From Candidatus Poribacteria bacterium (GTDB taxonomy: Bacteria > Poribacteria > WGA-4E > WGA-3G): a stretch of DNA of 64,000 nucleotides. The notes below the pieces were generated by a model. The model ran no database searches, had not been told where the DNA came from, and worked only from the letters and a program-made list of their open reading frames with translations. Numbering within the stretch: the first letter of the stretch is position 1; every line of letters starts with the position of its first letter. Shown in pieces: positions 9,302 through 18,051 of the stretch. Where the stretch lies: NCBI GenBank assembly GCA_022828145.1, contig JAJEJA010000096.1:1-64000 (forward strand), given 5' to 3'. The translations under genes and the position numbers were made by a program.

Positions 9302-10432
9302 ATGGCAACAGTAAAACTGGAAAATGTTACAAAACGGTTCGGTGACCTAATAGCATTAGATAACATCTCTATTGCTGTAGAAGATAGAGAATTCTTTGTG
9401 CTACTTGGACAAACAGGGGCAGGTAAAACAACGACCTTACGTTGTATTGCAGGTTTAGACAAACCTGAAGAAGGTAACGTCTACATTGACAATATTTGTG
9501 TTAATGACCGCACACCCGCAGATCGAGATGTCGCTTTTGTCTTTCAATCACACATACTTTATCCCCATTTGACCGTCTACGAAAACATGGCATTCCCATT
9601 GCATCCAAGGAAACTACCACCCGAAGAGATACATAGACGCGTTCTGGATATTGCCAAGATGTTACATATTGAGCATCTACTCATGCGAAAACCGAATCAA
9701 CTCAGCGGTGGTGAGACGCAACGTGTTGGACTCGGACGCGCAATGGTACGACGTCCGCAAGTATTCCTAATGGATGAACCCATATCTAACCTTGACGCAA
9801 AACTACGGGCAGAGATGCGGGCAGAAATTAGATGGAGGCAACGCGATCTCGGTACGACGACATTCTATGTGACACACGATCAGGTAGAAGCGATGTCAAT
9901 GGCTGACCGCATCGCTGTTCTTGAAGAGGGAAAAATACAACAGTTAGACACACCCACTGTAATATACAATCATCCTGCGAATCTGTTTGTCGCAGGTTTC
10001 ATCGGTAGTCCAAGTATGAACTGTATACCGTGTGAGATTACGCATAAGAACGGATCCCTACAACTGATTTTACCTAAGGGTTCTAATGAAAAAAGAAGTT
10101 ATACTATTGAAGATAACAGCATCTCCGCAACATTGAAAGATATCAATACCGAGACCGGTTTGGTTTTTGGTATCCATCCTGAAGATGTCTTTGTCGATCA
10201 CCGCGTTGTACCTAATTCTTTCCCCGCTGAAGTCTATAGTGTTGAACCACTCGGAGCAGAGACTATAGTAGAGATAACCCTTGGACCAGATGCTGCTGGC
10301 ACACAAACCATTATGAAATCTGTGACTGTGCCGAACTTTGAGGCAAAAATCGGTGATACGCTTCATATTTCCTTTGTCCCTGAGCGAATCCATTTCTTTA
10401 ACGAAGTTACTGGACAGACGATTCTAAGCTGA
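9302..10432 (+). CDS. MalK/UgpC-type sugar ABC transporter ATPase
   Basis: This 376-residue ATPase has Walker A GQTGAGKTT, Q-loop FQSHILYPHLTV, signature LSGGETQRVGLGRA, Walker B VFLMDEPISNLD and switch His THDQVEAM, followed by a C-terminal TOBE regulatory domain of about 120 residues. Members serve carbohydrate or glycerol-phosphate importers. No permease or binding protein is adjacent, so it may be a shared ATPase. The start is set at 9302 (MATVKLENVTKRF), where homology begins; 19 extra codons upstream look non-coding. Confidence 0.88.
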   Translation: MATVKLENVTKRFGDLIALDNISIAVEDREFFVLLGQTGAGKTTTLRCIAGLDKPEEGNVYIDNICVNDRTPADRDVAFVFQSHILYPHLTVYENMAFPLHPRKLPPEEIHRRVLDIAKMLHIEHLLMRKPNQLSGGETQRVGLGRAMVRRPQVFLMDEPISNLDAKLRAEMRAEIRWRQRDLGTTTFYVTHDQVEAMSMADRIAVLEEGKIQQLDTPTVIYNHPANLFVAGFIGSPSMNCIPCEITHKNGSLQLILPKGSNEKRSYTIEDNSISATLKDINTETGLVFGIHPEDVFVDHRVVPNSFPAEVYSVEPLGAETIVEITLGPDAAGTQTIMKSVTVPNFEAKIGDTLHISFVPERIHFFNEVTGQTILS

Positions 10433-10455
10433 TTGAACAATCGGATGGTAATACT

Positions 10456-10590
10456 ATGAGCTGGCAACTGAGACTATTTAACCTTATTCCAAATTTCGTC
10501 AAGAAAATCGGGTGTGTATGTCTGCGCAAATTGGGTCGTGATCCGGACGCTTGGTTGGAAGGATTCTTGAAAAAACATAAGGGAGAGTGA
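10456..10590 (+). CDS. Possible 44-residue small protein
   Basis: A short frame begins MSWQLRLFNLIPNFVKK and ends DAWLEGFLKKHKGE. It looks protein-like (amphipathic, basic, in-frame Trp/Asp/Leu motif RDPDAWLEGF) and lies 23 bases after the ATPase stop on the same strand. There is no strong Shine-Dalgarno and I recognise no family. It could be a genuine small protein or chance. Confidence 0.4.
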   Translation: MSWQLRLFNLIPNFVKKIGCVCLRKLGRDPDAWLEGFLKKHKGE

Positions 10591-10648
10591 TCAGCAATTC
10601 AGAAAAAGCAAAATGCTGACAATTCAAAAAACTGTCAGCATTCTGAAA

Positions 10649-10721
10649 CTCCCCCAGACGGACTCGAACCGCCGACACGATGGTTAACAGCCATCTGCTC
10701 TACCAACTGAGCTATGAGGGA
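10649..10721 (-). tRNA. tRNA-Asn (anticodon GTT)
   Basis: On the minus strand the sequence folds as a cloverleaf: acceptor TCCCTCA / TGGGGGA, D-arm AGCTCAGTTGGTAGAGC, anticodon stem GATGG / CCATC around loop CTGTTAA, and T-arm loop TTCGAGT. The anticodon GTT reads AAC/AAU. The 3' CCA is not encoded and must be added after transcription. Confidence 0.95.
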
Positions 10722-10784
10722 TTAAGCATTTATAATTATACACTATTGAAAAACCGAATGCAAATTAAAATGCAGCAATAAGAT

Positions 10785-11174
10785 TTAACATCCACATACC
10801 ACTTTATTACCATCAACACCCTGTTGTCCGTGTGTCTCGTAACCATCCCGTTTCCACCAATCTAATCCACCCATCAGTTCTTTCACATTAAAGCCTAAAC
10901 GGGTCATATTCAAAGCCCCTTTAGTAGAAGCATTACATCCAATTCCATCACAATAGGTGACATAAGTCTCCGTTTTATCCAGATGATTCGTGCTTTTTTC
11001 ACACATTGTTCTATGCGGTATATTAATCGCAGTAGGTATATGTTCAATGCTATACGCTTCAGGGGATCGAGCATCAATTACGATGATAGGTTCCCCATTA
11101 TTAAGTGCTTCGTAGAGATCCCAAGAATCTGTCTCAAAAGTCAGTTTTGCTTCGTAGAATTCAAGTTGATTCAT
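10785..11174 (-). CDS. Single-domain rhodanese-like sulfurtransferase
   Basis: The 129-residue protein has a rhodanese fold: VIDARSPEAYSIEHIPTAINIP near the N-terminus, the loop YCDGIGCNAS that supplies the persulfide cysteine, and LMGGLDWWKRDGY near the end. It ends CGC, adding more cysteines. I prefer the ATG at 11174, which has GAGGAG at workable spacing. The gene is the last of a four-gene minus-strand operon, 15 bases after the LamG gene. The sulfur acceptor is unknown. Confidence 0.8.
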   Translation of the reverse strand: MNQLEFYEAKLTFETDSWDLYEALNNGEPIIVIDARSPEAYSIEHIPTAINIPHRTMCEKSTNHLDKTETYVTYCDGIGCNASTKGALNMTRLGFNVKELMGGLDWWKRDGYETHGQQGVDGNKVVCGC

Positions 11175-11189
11175 CATTCTCCTCAACCA

Positions 11190-11960
11190 TTAACGAGTTT
11201 TGATAACCTTCAAATCTCCCCAGGTAGTTGCCAGCTTTCTGACAGGAGATACATCAGCGGCTCCCTCAAGTCCATTTTTCATGACACTATTGAGATCGCT
11301 TTCAGATAAAGGAACATTGAAAACCCCGACTTCATCAAGTATACCGATGAAATCCCAATTTGGATTCCGCCATGCACCGAGTCTTATCTCAGTATTCAGT
11401 TTCTCATCCGGTTTACCCACCTCTTTTTCACCAACAAATTCGTCATTGACAAAGAGTTTAAGATCAGTTCCATTGTATGTGATAGCGACAAAACTCCACT
11501 CACCCATCTTCCATTCTCCGCCTCGGACATGTGAGAAGTTTTGGTCAGCATTCACAGCAATACTCCCATAGAAATCACTACTCCCAATCTGGATTGTCGG
11601 ATTGTGCCAATCCCTTTCAATCAAACGGGTGTTAGCGTTTGGCGGTGGTGAAGTCGGTTTTACCCAAAGAAGATATGTAAAACCGTCAAGAAAATCATCA
11701 ATACTCTCACTTGCTGGAATCTCAACTCGCGAAGTACCATCAAATTCAAGACCCATGCCAATCTTTCCTTCTGTCCACTCTGCACCAATGAGTGTGCCAT
11801 CATTCTTATTGTCTGATTCGTCTTTGATAGTGTCTCCCTGACCTTCGTCAAGAAGCCAGATACCTACAACTGAATTCGGGTCAATTTTAGCAGTGGTATT
11901 CTCAACTGAAAACATCAGTATGAGTGTAAAACAGAAAGCTATAAGTATAATATGTTTCAT
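11190..11960 (-). CDS. Exported LamG/concanavalin-like protein with C-terminal KLATTWG tail
   Basis: With the start at 11960 (GGAGGA upstream) the 256-residue product begins with a signal peptide ending near NTTAK. The rest is a LamG-type jelly roll: GIWLLDEGQGDTIKDES, GLEFDGTSRVEIP, FTYLLWVKP, GEWSFVAITYNG, LKLFVNDEFVG and DEVGVFNVPLSESDL. Such domains bind glycans or other surface ligands. The protein ends KLATTWGDLKVIKTR, a tail shared with the proteins at 56382 and 57178 (see findings). Confidence 0.82.
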   Translation of the reverse strand: MKHIILIAFCFTLILMFSVENTTAKIDPNSVVGIWLLDEGQGDTIKDESDNKNDGTLIGAEWTEGKIGMGLEFDGTSRVEIPASESIDDFLDGFTYLLWVKPTSPPPNANTRLIERDWHNPTIQIGSSDFYGSIAVNADQNFSHVRGGEWKMGEWSFVAITYNGTDLKLFVNDEFVGEKEVGKPDEKLNTEIRLGAWRNPNWDFIGILDEVGVFNVPLSESDLNSVMKNGLEGAADVSPVRKLATTWGDLKVIKTR

Positions 11961-11982
11961 TTTAGATACATCTCCTCCGAAG

Positions 11983-12744
11983 TTATTCTCTGTTATATTC
12001 TTCCCATAACGCACGATAGAAATTCATTACTCGCATTGGATCAGAACTACCAGCAATCTCTGCTAATGTATATCCATCATATCCAGATTCTCGCAATAAA
12101 GAAAAAAGTTGTCGCCAAGGATACTCCCTACGGTGTAATTCTGTGATATGGACTAATCCGATTTTACCCTTTACGTGATTAAAGTTATTTTGTATGGAAC
12201 CGTTCTCAACTTCTCCGAAGTTTGAATTCCAACAGACATATACATTGTCGTGGTCTGCCACATCTATTATTGTTCGGATGTGACGTAGTTCAGAAGTACC
12301 ACCACCGTGAACTTCCAGACGTATCTCTACGCCGAGGTTAGACGCAAATTCACCGCATTCGCGTAGTGCTAACCCAATTTGTTCCAAAGTTTTTTCTACG
12401 GGTACTTCACTCGGAAGTCCATTTGGACGCACCTTTACACCTGGTGCCCCCACATCTGCTGCCAACTCAGAATACGTCTTAGTGCCGTCAATATTCTTGC
12501 GAACTACATCCTGATCAACCGAATGATAGTCAAACGCAGAACCTAAACCTGCTATCTCAATCGGAGAGTCCTCAAATTGTTTTTTGACTTCAGTCCGTTC
12601 ACTTGCGGATAGGTTGACCTCAACACCGTGTGCATGCGTTGTTCGCAATTCCACACCAGAAAATCCTGTTTCTGAACACCGTTCAATTATTGTGGGTATG
12701 TCCCAATCTTTAGCCATATTATAGGTAACTAAACCAAGTTTCAT
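11983..12744 (-). CDS. Xylose isomerase-like TIM-barrel sugar epimerase/isomerase
   Basis: The 253-residue protein belongs to the AP endonuclease 2 / xylose isomerase-like superfamily (PF01261). Seen are SETGFSGVELRTTHAHG, VKVRPNG, VEIRLEVHGGG, and the C-terminal GYDGYTLAEIAGSSDP, where the Glu and His residues of the metal site lie. Typical members interconvert keto sugars or inositols. The substrate cannot be told. A GGAG Shine-Dalgarno precedes the ATG. It sits between the Uma2 and LamG genes in one operon. Confidence 0.8.
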   Translation of the reverse strand: MKLGLVTYNMAKDWDIPTIIERCSETGFSGVELRTTHAHGVEVNLSASERTEVKKQFEDSPIEIAGLGSAFDYHSVDQDVVRKNIDGTKTYSELAADVGAPGVKVRPNGLPSEVPVEKTLEQIGLALRECGEFASNLGVEIRLEVHGGGTSELRHIRTIIDVADHDNVYVCWNSNFGEVENGSIQNNFNHVKGKIGLVHITELHRREYPWRQLFSLLRESGYDGYTLAEIAGSSDPMRVMNFYRALWEEYNRE

Positions 12745-12753
12745 ATAAACTCC

Positions 12754-13326
12754 TTATTCAAATAGTTTGTCTACAGGGTATGAAAATCCTTCAATAACAT
12801 CTTCTCCGAAGAGGGTATCGTCCCGTGTAAGTAAGCGAATATCTCTTTCAGATCGAAATACTTTCACTGTTTTAGCGACCGGTTCAATCACCCATACAAG
12901 TCGTGTGCCAGCTTCAATATATGCAAGTGCTTTCTCAGTAATATCATACAACGCATCGGTGGGAGAGACGACTTCTACTGCTAAATCTGGAGCTATAGGC
13001 GAACCCTGACGTCTGTTTTCAGGTAACCTTTCAGTTGAAACATACGCAATGTCTGGCTTTACTATCCTATCTCCTAATTTAAAAGTTGTATCTGCTGGGT
13101 AAAGATGTCCTAATTTGTTATCGCGAACATAAGTTCCCAACGGTAAAATGAGACTCATGCTCACTTCACCATGCTCCATAGTTGGTGGAGACATCGGCTT
13201 TAATTCTCCTTTCACATATTCGTAACCCTCTATATCATTATCAAAGAACTCTTCCAGAGTCATATCTGTTTTTATTGGTCTGAGCGTATTTTCTGCCTTG
13301 TCTATATTATTGATGTCATATCTCAT
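12754..13326 (-). CDS. Uma2-family (DUF820) putative endonuclease
   Basis: The 190-residue product shows the Uma2 pattern: TLEEFF near the N-terminus, GEVSMSLILPL, KPDIAYVS (first acidic ligand), DLAVEVVSPTD (ExV core of the PD-(D/E)XK fold), and KALAYIEAGTRLVWVIEP. These proteins expand in cyanobacteria and poribacteria and their role is unsettled. I set the start at 13326, which has AAGAGGG upstream. A longer frame to 13497 would be translated from a repeat element and is rejected. It heads the four-gene operon ending at 10785. Confidence 0.85.
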   Translation of the reverse strand: MRYDINNIDKAENTLRPIKTDMTLEEFFDNDIEGYEYVKGELKPMSPPTMEHGEVSMSLILPLGTYVRDNKLGHLYPADTTFKLGDRIVKPDIAYVSTERLPENRRQGSPIAPDLAVEVVSPTDALYDITEKALAYIEAGTRLVWVIEPVAKTVKVFRSERDIRLLTRDDTLFGEDVIEGFSYPVDKLFE

Positions 13327-13351
13327 AATAATGTCCCTCTTAGAAGATATC

Positions 13352-13469
13352 GGGTGTGAAAGGTTATAATTACTATAAGTGTCAATTTTGGGATGTCCTC
13401 TGCTCTTAATAGTAGGCACTCTCCGAGTGCCGTCTCTTATGAAAAAGGTGACAAAATACTTACACACCC
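13352..13469. mobile_element. MITE-like element R1, complete copy
   Basis: The element begins GGGTGTGAAAGGTTATAA and ends ACTTACACACCC, giving terminal inverted repeats. It contains TGTCAATTTTGGGAT and the hairpin GGCACTC-TCC-GAGTGCC. The flanks AAGATATC (13344-13351) and AAGATGCC (13470-13477) match at 6 of 8 positions and may be a decayed target duplication. It carries no coding capacity. It lies in the divergent promoter region between the Uma2 operon and the HTH-lactamase gene. Confidence 0.7.
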
Positions 13470-13566
13470 AAGATGCCTTTTGAATTGTGTTATTCACTAT
13501 ATTTTGCTATAATAACTAATTATAATCTATTAGAATGCCTAAAAATCAGATAAGGAGAACATTTAC

Positions 13567-14394
13567 ATGGCTTACGCACTTGAAGATGAATTCGGTGACA
13601 TTATCGGTAAAGCGAGACGTGGTCAAAGCATATCTCAAAACGAGATAGCTGATGCTGCAGGTATCACAGAATCAGAGCTCTCTCGTATGGAACAGTATAC
13701 ATTAAAACCCACAGAATCGCAAGTATATAAAATTGCAGAGGTGCTGAATTTAGACGGAGCAAAACTCCTTGATATAGCAAATCAAACATGGGAACCCGCT
13801 CCGACTAAAGAACATGAAAACACAGATATGAAAGTCATAACGGTAAGTGCACCTGTCGGTGGATGGCCCGTCAATGCTTATATTTTAGTCTGCAAATCCA
13901 CGAAAGCAGCTGCCATCATTGATACGGCTGCACATCCAGACTTAATCTTGAAACAACTTGGCACGCATAAAGTCAATGCAACGACTATTCTTTTAACACA
14001 CTCACATAGAGATCACACAGATGGTTTGATTCAACTACAGAAGGCTACCGACTGTGTAACATACATTCATAAGAATGAACCCAAACCTAAAAGCGCAGGA
14101 AAACTGAAAGAACTCGTTCATGCTGACGTTGTTGAGATTGGAGAACTCACGGCAACTGTACTGGATACCCCCGGACACACACCGGGAGGCTGCAGTTTCT
14201 TTACACAGTCAGCAGCATTCGTCGGCGATGCAATTTTTGCAGGCTCCGTTGGCGGACCGAACATCTCATATCAGGATGAAATAAATAGCGTTCGTGACAA
14301 TCTACTCTCACTTCCCGATGATGTAAGACTGTTCCCGGGACACGGACCTTCTACGACCGTCGGTGAAGAGAAACGACACAATCCATTCTTCTAA
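13567..14394 (+). CDS. XRE-type HTH fused to metallo-beta-lactamase-fold hydrolase
   Basis: This 275-residue protein joins two domains. Residues 1-75 form an XRE-like HTH (ARRGQSISQNEIADAAGITESELSRME). Residues 90-275 form a metallo-beta-lactamase fold with the metal motif THSHRDHTDG near residue 145, DTPGHTPGG, VGDAIF and FPGHGPST. The hydrolase half resembles glyoxalase II-like thioesterases. The HTH might regulate transcription in response to the hydrolase substrate, or serve as a structural add-on. An AAGGAG precedes the ATG. Confidence 0.82.
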   Translation: MAYALEDEFGDIIGKARRGQSISQNEIADAAGITESELSRMEQYTLKPTESQVYKIAEVLNLDGAKLLDIANQTWEPAPTKEHENTDMKVITVSAPVGGWPVNAYILVCKSTKAAAIIDTAAHPDLILKQLGTHKVNATTILLTHSHRDHTDGLIQLQKATDCVTYIHKNEPKPKSAGKLKELVHADVVEIGELTATVLDTPGHTPGGCSFFTQSAAFVGDAIFAGSVGGPNISYQDEINSVRDNLLSLPDDVRLFPGHGPSTTVGEEKRHNPFF

Positions 14395-14449
14395 TTATAC
14401 ATCTCACTGGGATGTAATTTTGCTGTTTTTCATGTGTGAGGCATGATTA

Positions 14450-15472
14450 TTGCTTTCATTTTTAGTCCAACGATTCCTCTCTATAGGTTTATCCCTGCTC
14501 GGTGTAACGCTCATCGTGTTTTTTATGGTGCATCTGATTCCGGGGGATGTTGCACTTACCATCGCTGGTGAACGGGCAACACAAGAGATACTGAATCAAA
14601 TCCGAGAAGATATAGGGTTGGATAAACCGTTGTATCATCAATACGGAATCTTCCTGTGGGACCTTGTTCATCTTGACTTAGGACGTTCCTTTAAAACGAA
14701 ACAACCTGTCCTTGAAGAAATTAAACGGTACTTTCCCGCTACCGCTGAGTTAACGCTGGCTGCAATGGTATTTTCTATTTTCTTCGGTATAGCAGCCGGG
14801 ATAATCGCAGCCGTCTATCGTGGAAAGTTCTTAGACTATTTCTCCATGTCAACTTCACTTGCAGGTATCTCAATGCCGATATTCTGGCTCGGTTTGATGC
14901 TGATACTTCTATTTGCACATTACTTGCAAATACTACCTGTGTCAGGACGTTTAGATGTCGTGTTAAGCTTAGATGTAGAACCCCGTACAGGATTCATGTT
15001 GATTGACACCTTACTTCAAGGCAATTTTACAGCATTTAAAGATGCAATTATCCATCTGATATTACCTGCGATTACATTAGGGACTATCCCGTTAGCAATC
15101 ATCGCCAGGATGACTCGTTCAAGTCTGCTTGAGGTGTTAAATCAACCTTATATTACGACTGCTTACGCAAAAGGTTTGTCTCGGTGGAGAGTCATTATTA
15201 AACATGCACTGAAGAATAGTATGGTGCCTGTATTGACAATAATTGGCTTGGAATTTGGTTATCTGATGGGGGGTGCAATTTTGACGGAGCATATTTTCTC
15301 GTGGCCCGGGCTCGGTTCATGGCTACGTGCCTCTGTTGAAGCACGGGATGTTCGCGCTGTACAAGGGGGTGTATTGTTCGTTTCTGCACTATTCATGTTT
15401 GTCAATCTAATTGTTGATCTGTTATACGCCTACTTTGATCCGCGCATAAGGGTAGGGGACGAGACGTTATGA
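14450..15472 (+). CDS. Dipeptide/oligopeptide-type ABC transporter permease (DppB-like)
   Basis: The 340-residue permease begins with the family's FLVQRFLSIGLSLLGVTLIVFF helix and HLIPGD. It has six predicted membrane segments and the coupling motif YITTAYAKGLSRWRVIIKHALKNS. Translation must start at TTG 14450, because an in-frame stop lies two codons upstream; GAGG precedes it. The stop overlaps the next permease by four bases. No substrate-binding protein or ATPase gene is nearby, so specificity (peptides, nickel or sugars) is open. Confidence 0.88.
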   Translation: MLSFLVQRFLSIGLSLLGVTLIVFFMVHLIPGDVALTIAGERATQEILNQIREDIGLDKPLYHQYGIFLWDLVHLDLGRSFKTKQPVLEEIKRYFPATAELTLAAMVFSIFFGIAAGIIAAVYRGKFLDYFSMSTSLAGISMPIFWLGLMLILLFAHYLQILPVSGRLDVVLSLDVEPRTGFMLIDTLLQGNFTAFKDAIIHLILPAITLGTIPLAIIARMTRSSLLEVLNQPYITTAYAKGLSRWRVIIKHALKNSMVPVLTIIGLEFGYLMGGAILTEHIFSWPGLGSWLRASVEARDVRAVQGGVLFVSALFMFVNLIVDLLYAYFDPRIRVGDETL

Positions 15473-16323
15473 ACGCTAATGCTACTGCAACAAGTCAACA
15501 GCACGTCATGCGTAAACTGATGCGACATCCATCGGCTGTAATTGGTGCATCTATCATACTGTTTTTTATGATCATCGCTATCTTTGCACCCCTATTAGCA
15601 ACACATGAACCGATGATTGCCGAAGTAGAAAACCGGCTGACAGGTTGGTCTTATGAACATTTTCTCGGCACCGATGGAACGGGACGGGACATATATAGCC
15701 GGATCCTTTATGGTGCGCGAATCTCATTGAAAGTCGGACTAATTGCAATAACATTTTCACTCGGTTTAGGAACACTTTTCGGGGCATTTGCCGGATATTA
15801 CGGCGGTTGGTTAGACAATATGATTATGCGGGTTATGGATATGATGCTGGCAATGCCGAGTATTCTGCTTGCAATGGTGATTGTGACGATTTTGGGACAG
15901 AGTCTGACGAATGCAATTATCGCTGTTTCTATTGTTTATATTCCGCAGTATGCAAGGATATTACGCGCTTCTGTTCTGAAAGTGCGAGAGTTAGATTATG
16001 TTACTGCAGCTAAGGTCATCGGGGCAAGCGACATCCGAATTTTGGTAACAACCGTCCTGCCGAATTGCCTTGCTCCGTTGATCGTTCAAGCAACTTTAGG
16101 AATAGGAGCAGCGATTTTGGACGCTGCTGGACTCAGTTTCCTCGGACTCGGGGCAGAAATCGGTGTACCAGAATGGGGGGCAATGCTCAATGAGAATACA
16201 AAGTTTATACGCAAAGCACCATTATCGGTATTTGCACCAGGCATGGCTATCTTTCTTATCGTGTTAGGGTTTAATCTTCTCGGAGATGCACTACGGGACG
16301 CACTTGACCCACAAATAGATTAA
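15469..16323 (+). CDS. Dipeptide/oligopeptide-type ABC transporter permease (DppC-like)
   Basis: The 284-residue partner permease has the DppC N-terminal segment, HFLGTDGTGRDIYSRILYGARISL, and the coupling loop DYVTAAKVIGASDIRILVTTVLPN, with AAGLSFLGLG near the end. Start and DppB stop overlap (ATGA), so the two are translationally coupled and probably form a heterodimer. The cassette lacks the other transporter parts. Confidence 0.9.
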   Translation: MNANATATSQQHVMRKLMRHPSAVIGASIILFFMIIAIFAPLLATHEPMIAEVENRLTGWSYEHFLGTDGTGRDIYSRILYGARISLKVGLIAITFSLGLGTLFGAFAGYYGGWLDNMIMRVMDMMLAMPSILLAMVIVTILGQSLTNAIIAVSIVYIPQYARILRASVLKVRELDYVTAAKVIGASDIRILVTTVLPNCLAPLIVQATLGIGAAILDAAGLSFLGLGAEIGVPEWGAMLNENTKFIRKAPLSVFAPGMAIFLIVLGFNLLGDALRDALDPQID

Positions 16324-16405
16324 GGGGCACTCATGTTTACACCTGATTTCAATTATGTATTGATTGATAAACTGAAAACTAATAACCAAAAAAAGGAGAA
16401 AACTA

Positions 16406-17911
16406 ATGAGCCTACTGGGTATTGATGTTGGAACAACGGGTTGTAAAGTCATTTCTTTTCGTGAGGATGGAGAGATATTAGCACAAGCATATCGCGAATA
16501 TCCATTGATACACCCACAACCCGGATGGTCAGAATTAGACGGAAATGTCGTTTGGGAAAAAGTTTCTGATGGAATTCGTGAAGTCGCTTCACAAACAGAT
16601 ACCGATCCAATTGAAGCGATAAGTGTTGCTTCACAAGGGGAGGCAGTAACACCTGTATGGGGGAATTGTGATGTACTCGCAAATGCAATCACTACATTTG
16701 ACTCCCGCACATCAGGAATCTGTGATGAGATCCTAAAGAATATCACGCCATTAGAAGTGATGCAAATAACTGGAATGCCACCAAGTGACATACACACGCT
16801 TGCAAAACTTGTATGGATAAAACGCAATCAACCCGAGCTATACAAAGAGGTATGGAAGTTCTTCGGCTTTGAAGACTTCATTAATTTCAGACTCGGTGTT
16901 CAACCTGTTGTTGATTACTCACTCGCAGCACGAACAATGGCATTTGACATAATCAACAAAACGTGGTCGGATAGGATGTTTGACCTTGCCGATATTGACG
17001 CATCACTTTTACCAGATACAGTACCATCAGGAACTATAATTGGTGAGATCGGTAAGAAAGTATCTACCGAGCTTGGATTACCCAGTGGTGTTGTCGTTGT
17101 CGCTGGTGGGCATGACCAACCCTGTGGAGCATTGGGAGCAGGTATTATACGTGGGGGAGAAGTTATGGATGCAACAGGTACTGTTGAATGTATTGCACCC
17201 GCCTTCGGAGAACCTGTTATCAACCAACAGATGATAGATGGGAACTTTTCTTGCTATCCTCATGTTGTTGAAGGACTCTATGTAACATTAGGATTTGTCT
17301 CAAGTGGTGGGGTCGTCCTTAGATGGTTCAGAGACACATTCGCAGAAACTGAAATTGCACAGGCAACAGCAGAAAATCGTGATGTATATGATATCTTGCT
17401 TGAGGATATACCCGATTCACCCAGCACGGCAATGCTACTCCCACATTTTACCGGTTCAGGAACACCGCATCTAGATCTAGAGTCGAAAGGTGCAATTGTT
17501 GGACTCACACTATCCACATCAAAAGGTGAACTTGTGAAAGCAATCCTTGAGGGAATAAGTTATGAAATTAAACAGAACCTTACAATGTTACAGGATGCTG
17601 GCGTAGAAATCAATGAAGTGAGGGCAATTGGGGGAGGCGCGAAATCTGACAAATGGCTACAACTAAAAGCTGATATGTTCAATAAAAAAGTCATTGCATT
17701 AGACATCTCTGAGGGTGTTTGCCTTGGAACTGCAATCTTAGCTGGTACTGCTATCGGTAAATATAGCTCCATAGAGGAAGCGGTAAACCTATTAGTAAAA
17801 CCGAAAGAGACATACTATCCTCGTGAAGAGATAGCACAAGAATACGATGAAAAACTTAAAGTGTATGAACAGATCTATCCCGCTTTGAATTCTATAAACA
17901 AGCAAATCTAA
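16406..17911 (+). CDS. FGGY-family carbohydrate kinase (xylulokinase-like)
   Basis: The 501-residue protein phosphorylates a sugar or polyol with ATP. It has the N-terminal phosphate-binding loop GIDVGTTGCKVISF, the ASQGEAVTPVW region, the hinge HDQPCGALGAG, and the C-terminal ADP-binding GGGAKSDKWLQLKADM and GTAILAG. The overall pattern is closest to xylulokinase-type members, but a specific substrate is not established. A strong AAAGGAG precedes the ATG. It follows the two permeases by 82 bases and might act on an imported sugar. Confidence 0.85.
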   Translation: MSLLGIDVGTTGCKVISFREDGEILAQAYREYPLIHPQPGWSELDGNVVWEKVSDGIREVASQTDTDPIEAISVASQGEAVTPVWGNCDVLANAITTFDSRTSGICDEILKNITPLEVMQITGMPPSDIHTLAKLVWIKRNQPELYKEVWKFFGFEDFINFRLGVQPVVDYSLAARTMAFDIINKTWSDRMFDLADIDASLLPDTVPSGTIIGEIGKKVSTELGLPSGVVVVAGGHDQPCGALGAGIIRGGEVMDATGTVECIAPAFGEPVINQQMIDGNFSCYPHVVEGLYVTLGFVSSGGVVLRWFRDTFAETEIAQATAENRDVYDILLEDIPDSPSTAMLLPHFTGSGTPHLDLESKGAIVGLTLSTSKGELVKAILEGISYEIKQNLTMLQDAGVEINEVRAIGGGAKSDKWLQLKADMFNKKVIALDISEGVCLGTAILAGTAIGKYSSIEEAVNLLVKPKETYYPREEIAQEYDEKLKVYEQIYPALNSINKQI

Positions 17912-17953
17912 TCATACAGATCCCAGTAGTATATAAACTAAACATGAACTTCC

Positions 17954-17982
17954 TTGACACATCAACTTAATTAAGGTATACT
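17954..17982 (+). promoter_or_regulatory. Consensus sigma-70 promoter for the NfeD-FloA operon
   Basis: TTGACA (17954-17959), a 17-base spacer and TATACT (17977-17982) form a near-perfect housekeeping promoter. It lies 70 bases before the NfeD start, in the 140-base gap after the kinase gene. Confidence 0.75.
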
Positions 17983-18051
17983 AAAGGCAAAGGGTGACAT
18001 TGACAAGAAAGCCAAACAGTACCAAAAGAATCTATCAGGAGAGATAGAGGC

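Noticed and set aside
13327-13497. N-terminal extension of the Uma2 gene to 13497
   Set aside because: It reads through a MITE-like element; the ATG at 13326 has an AAGAGGG ribosome site and begins at the normal family N-terminus.
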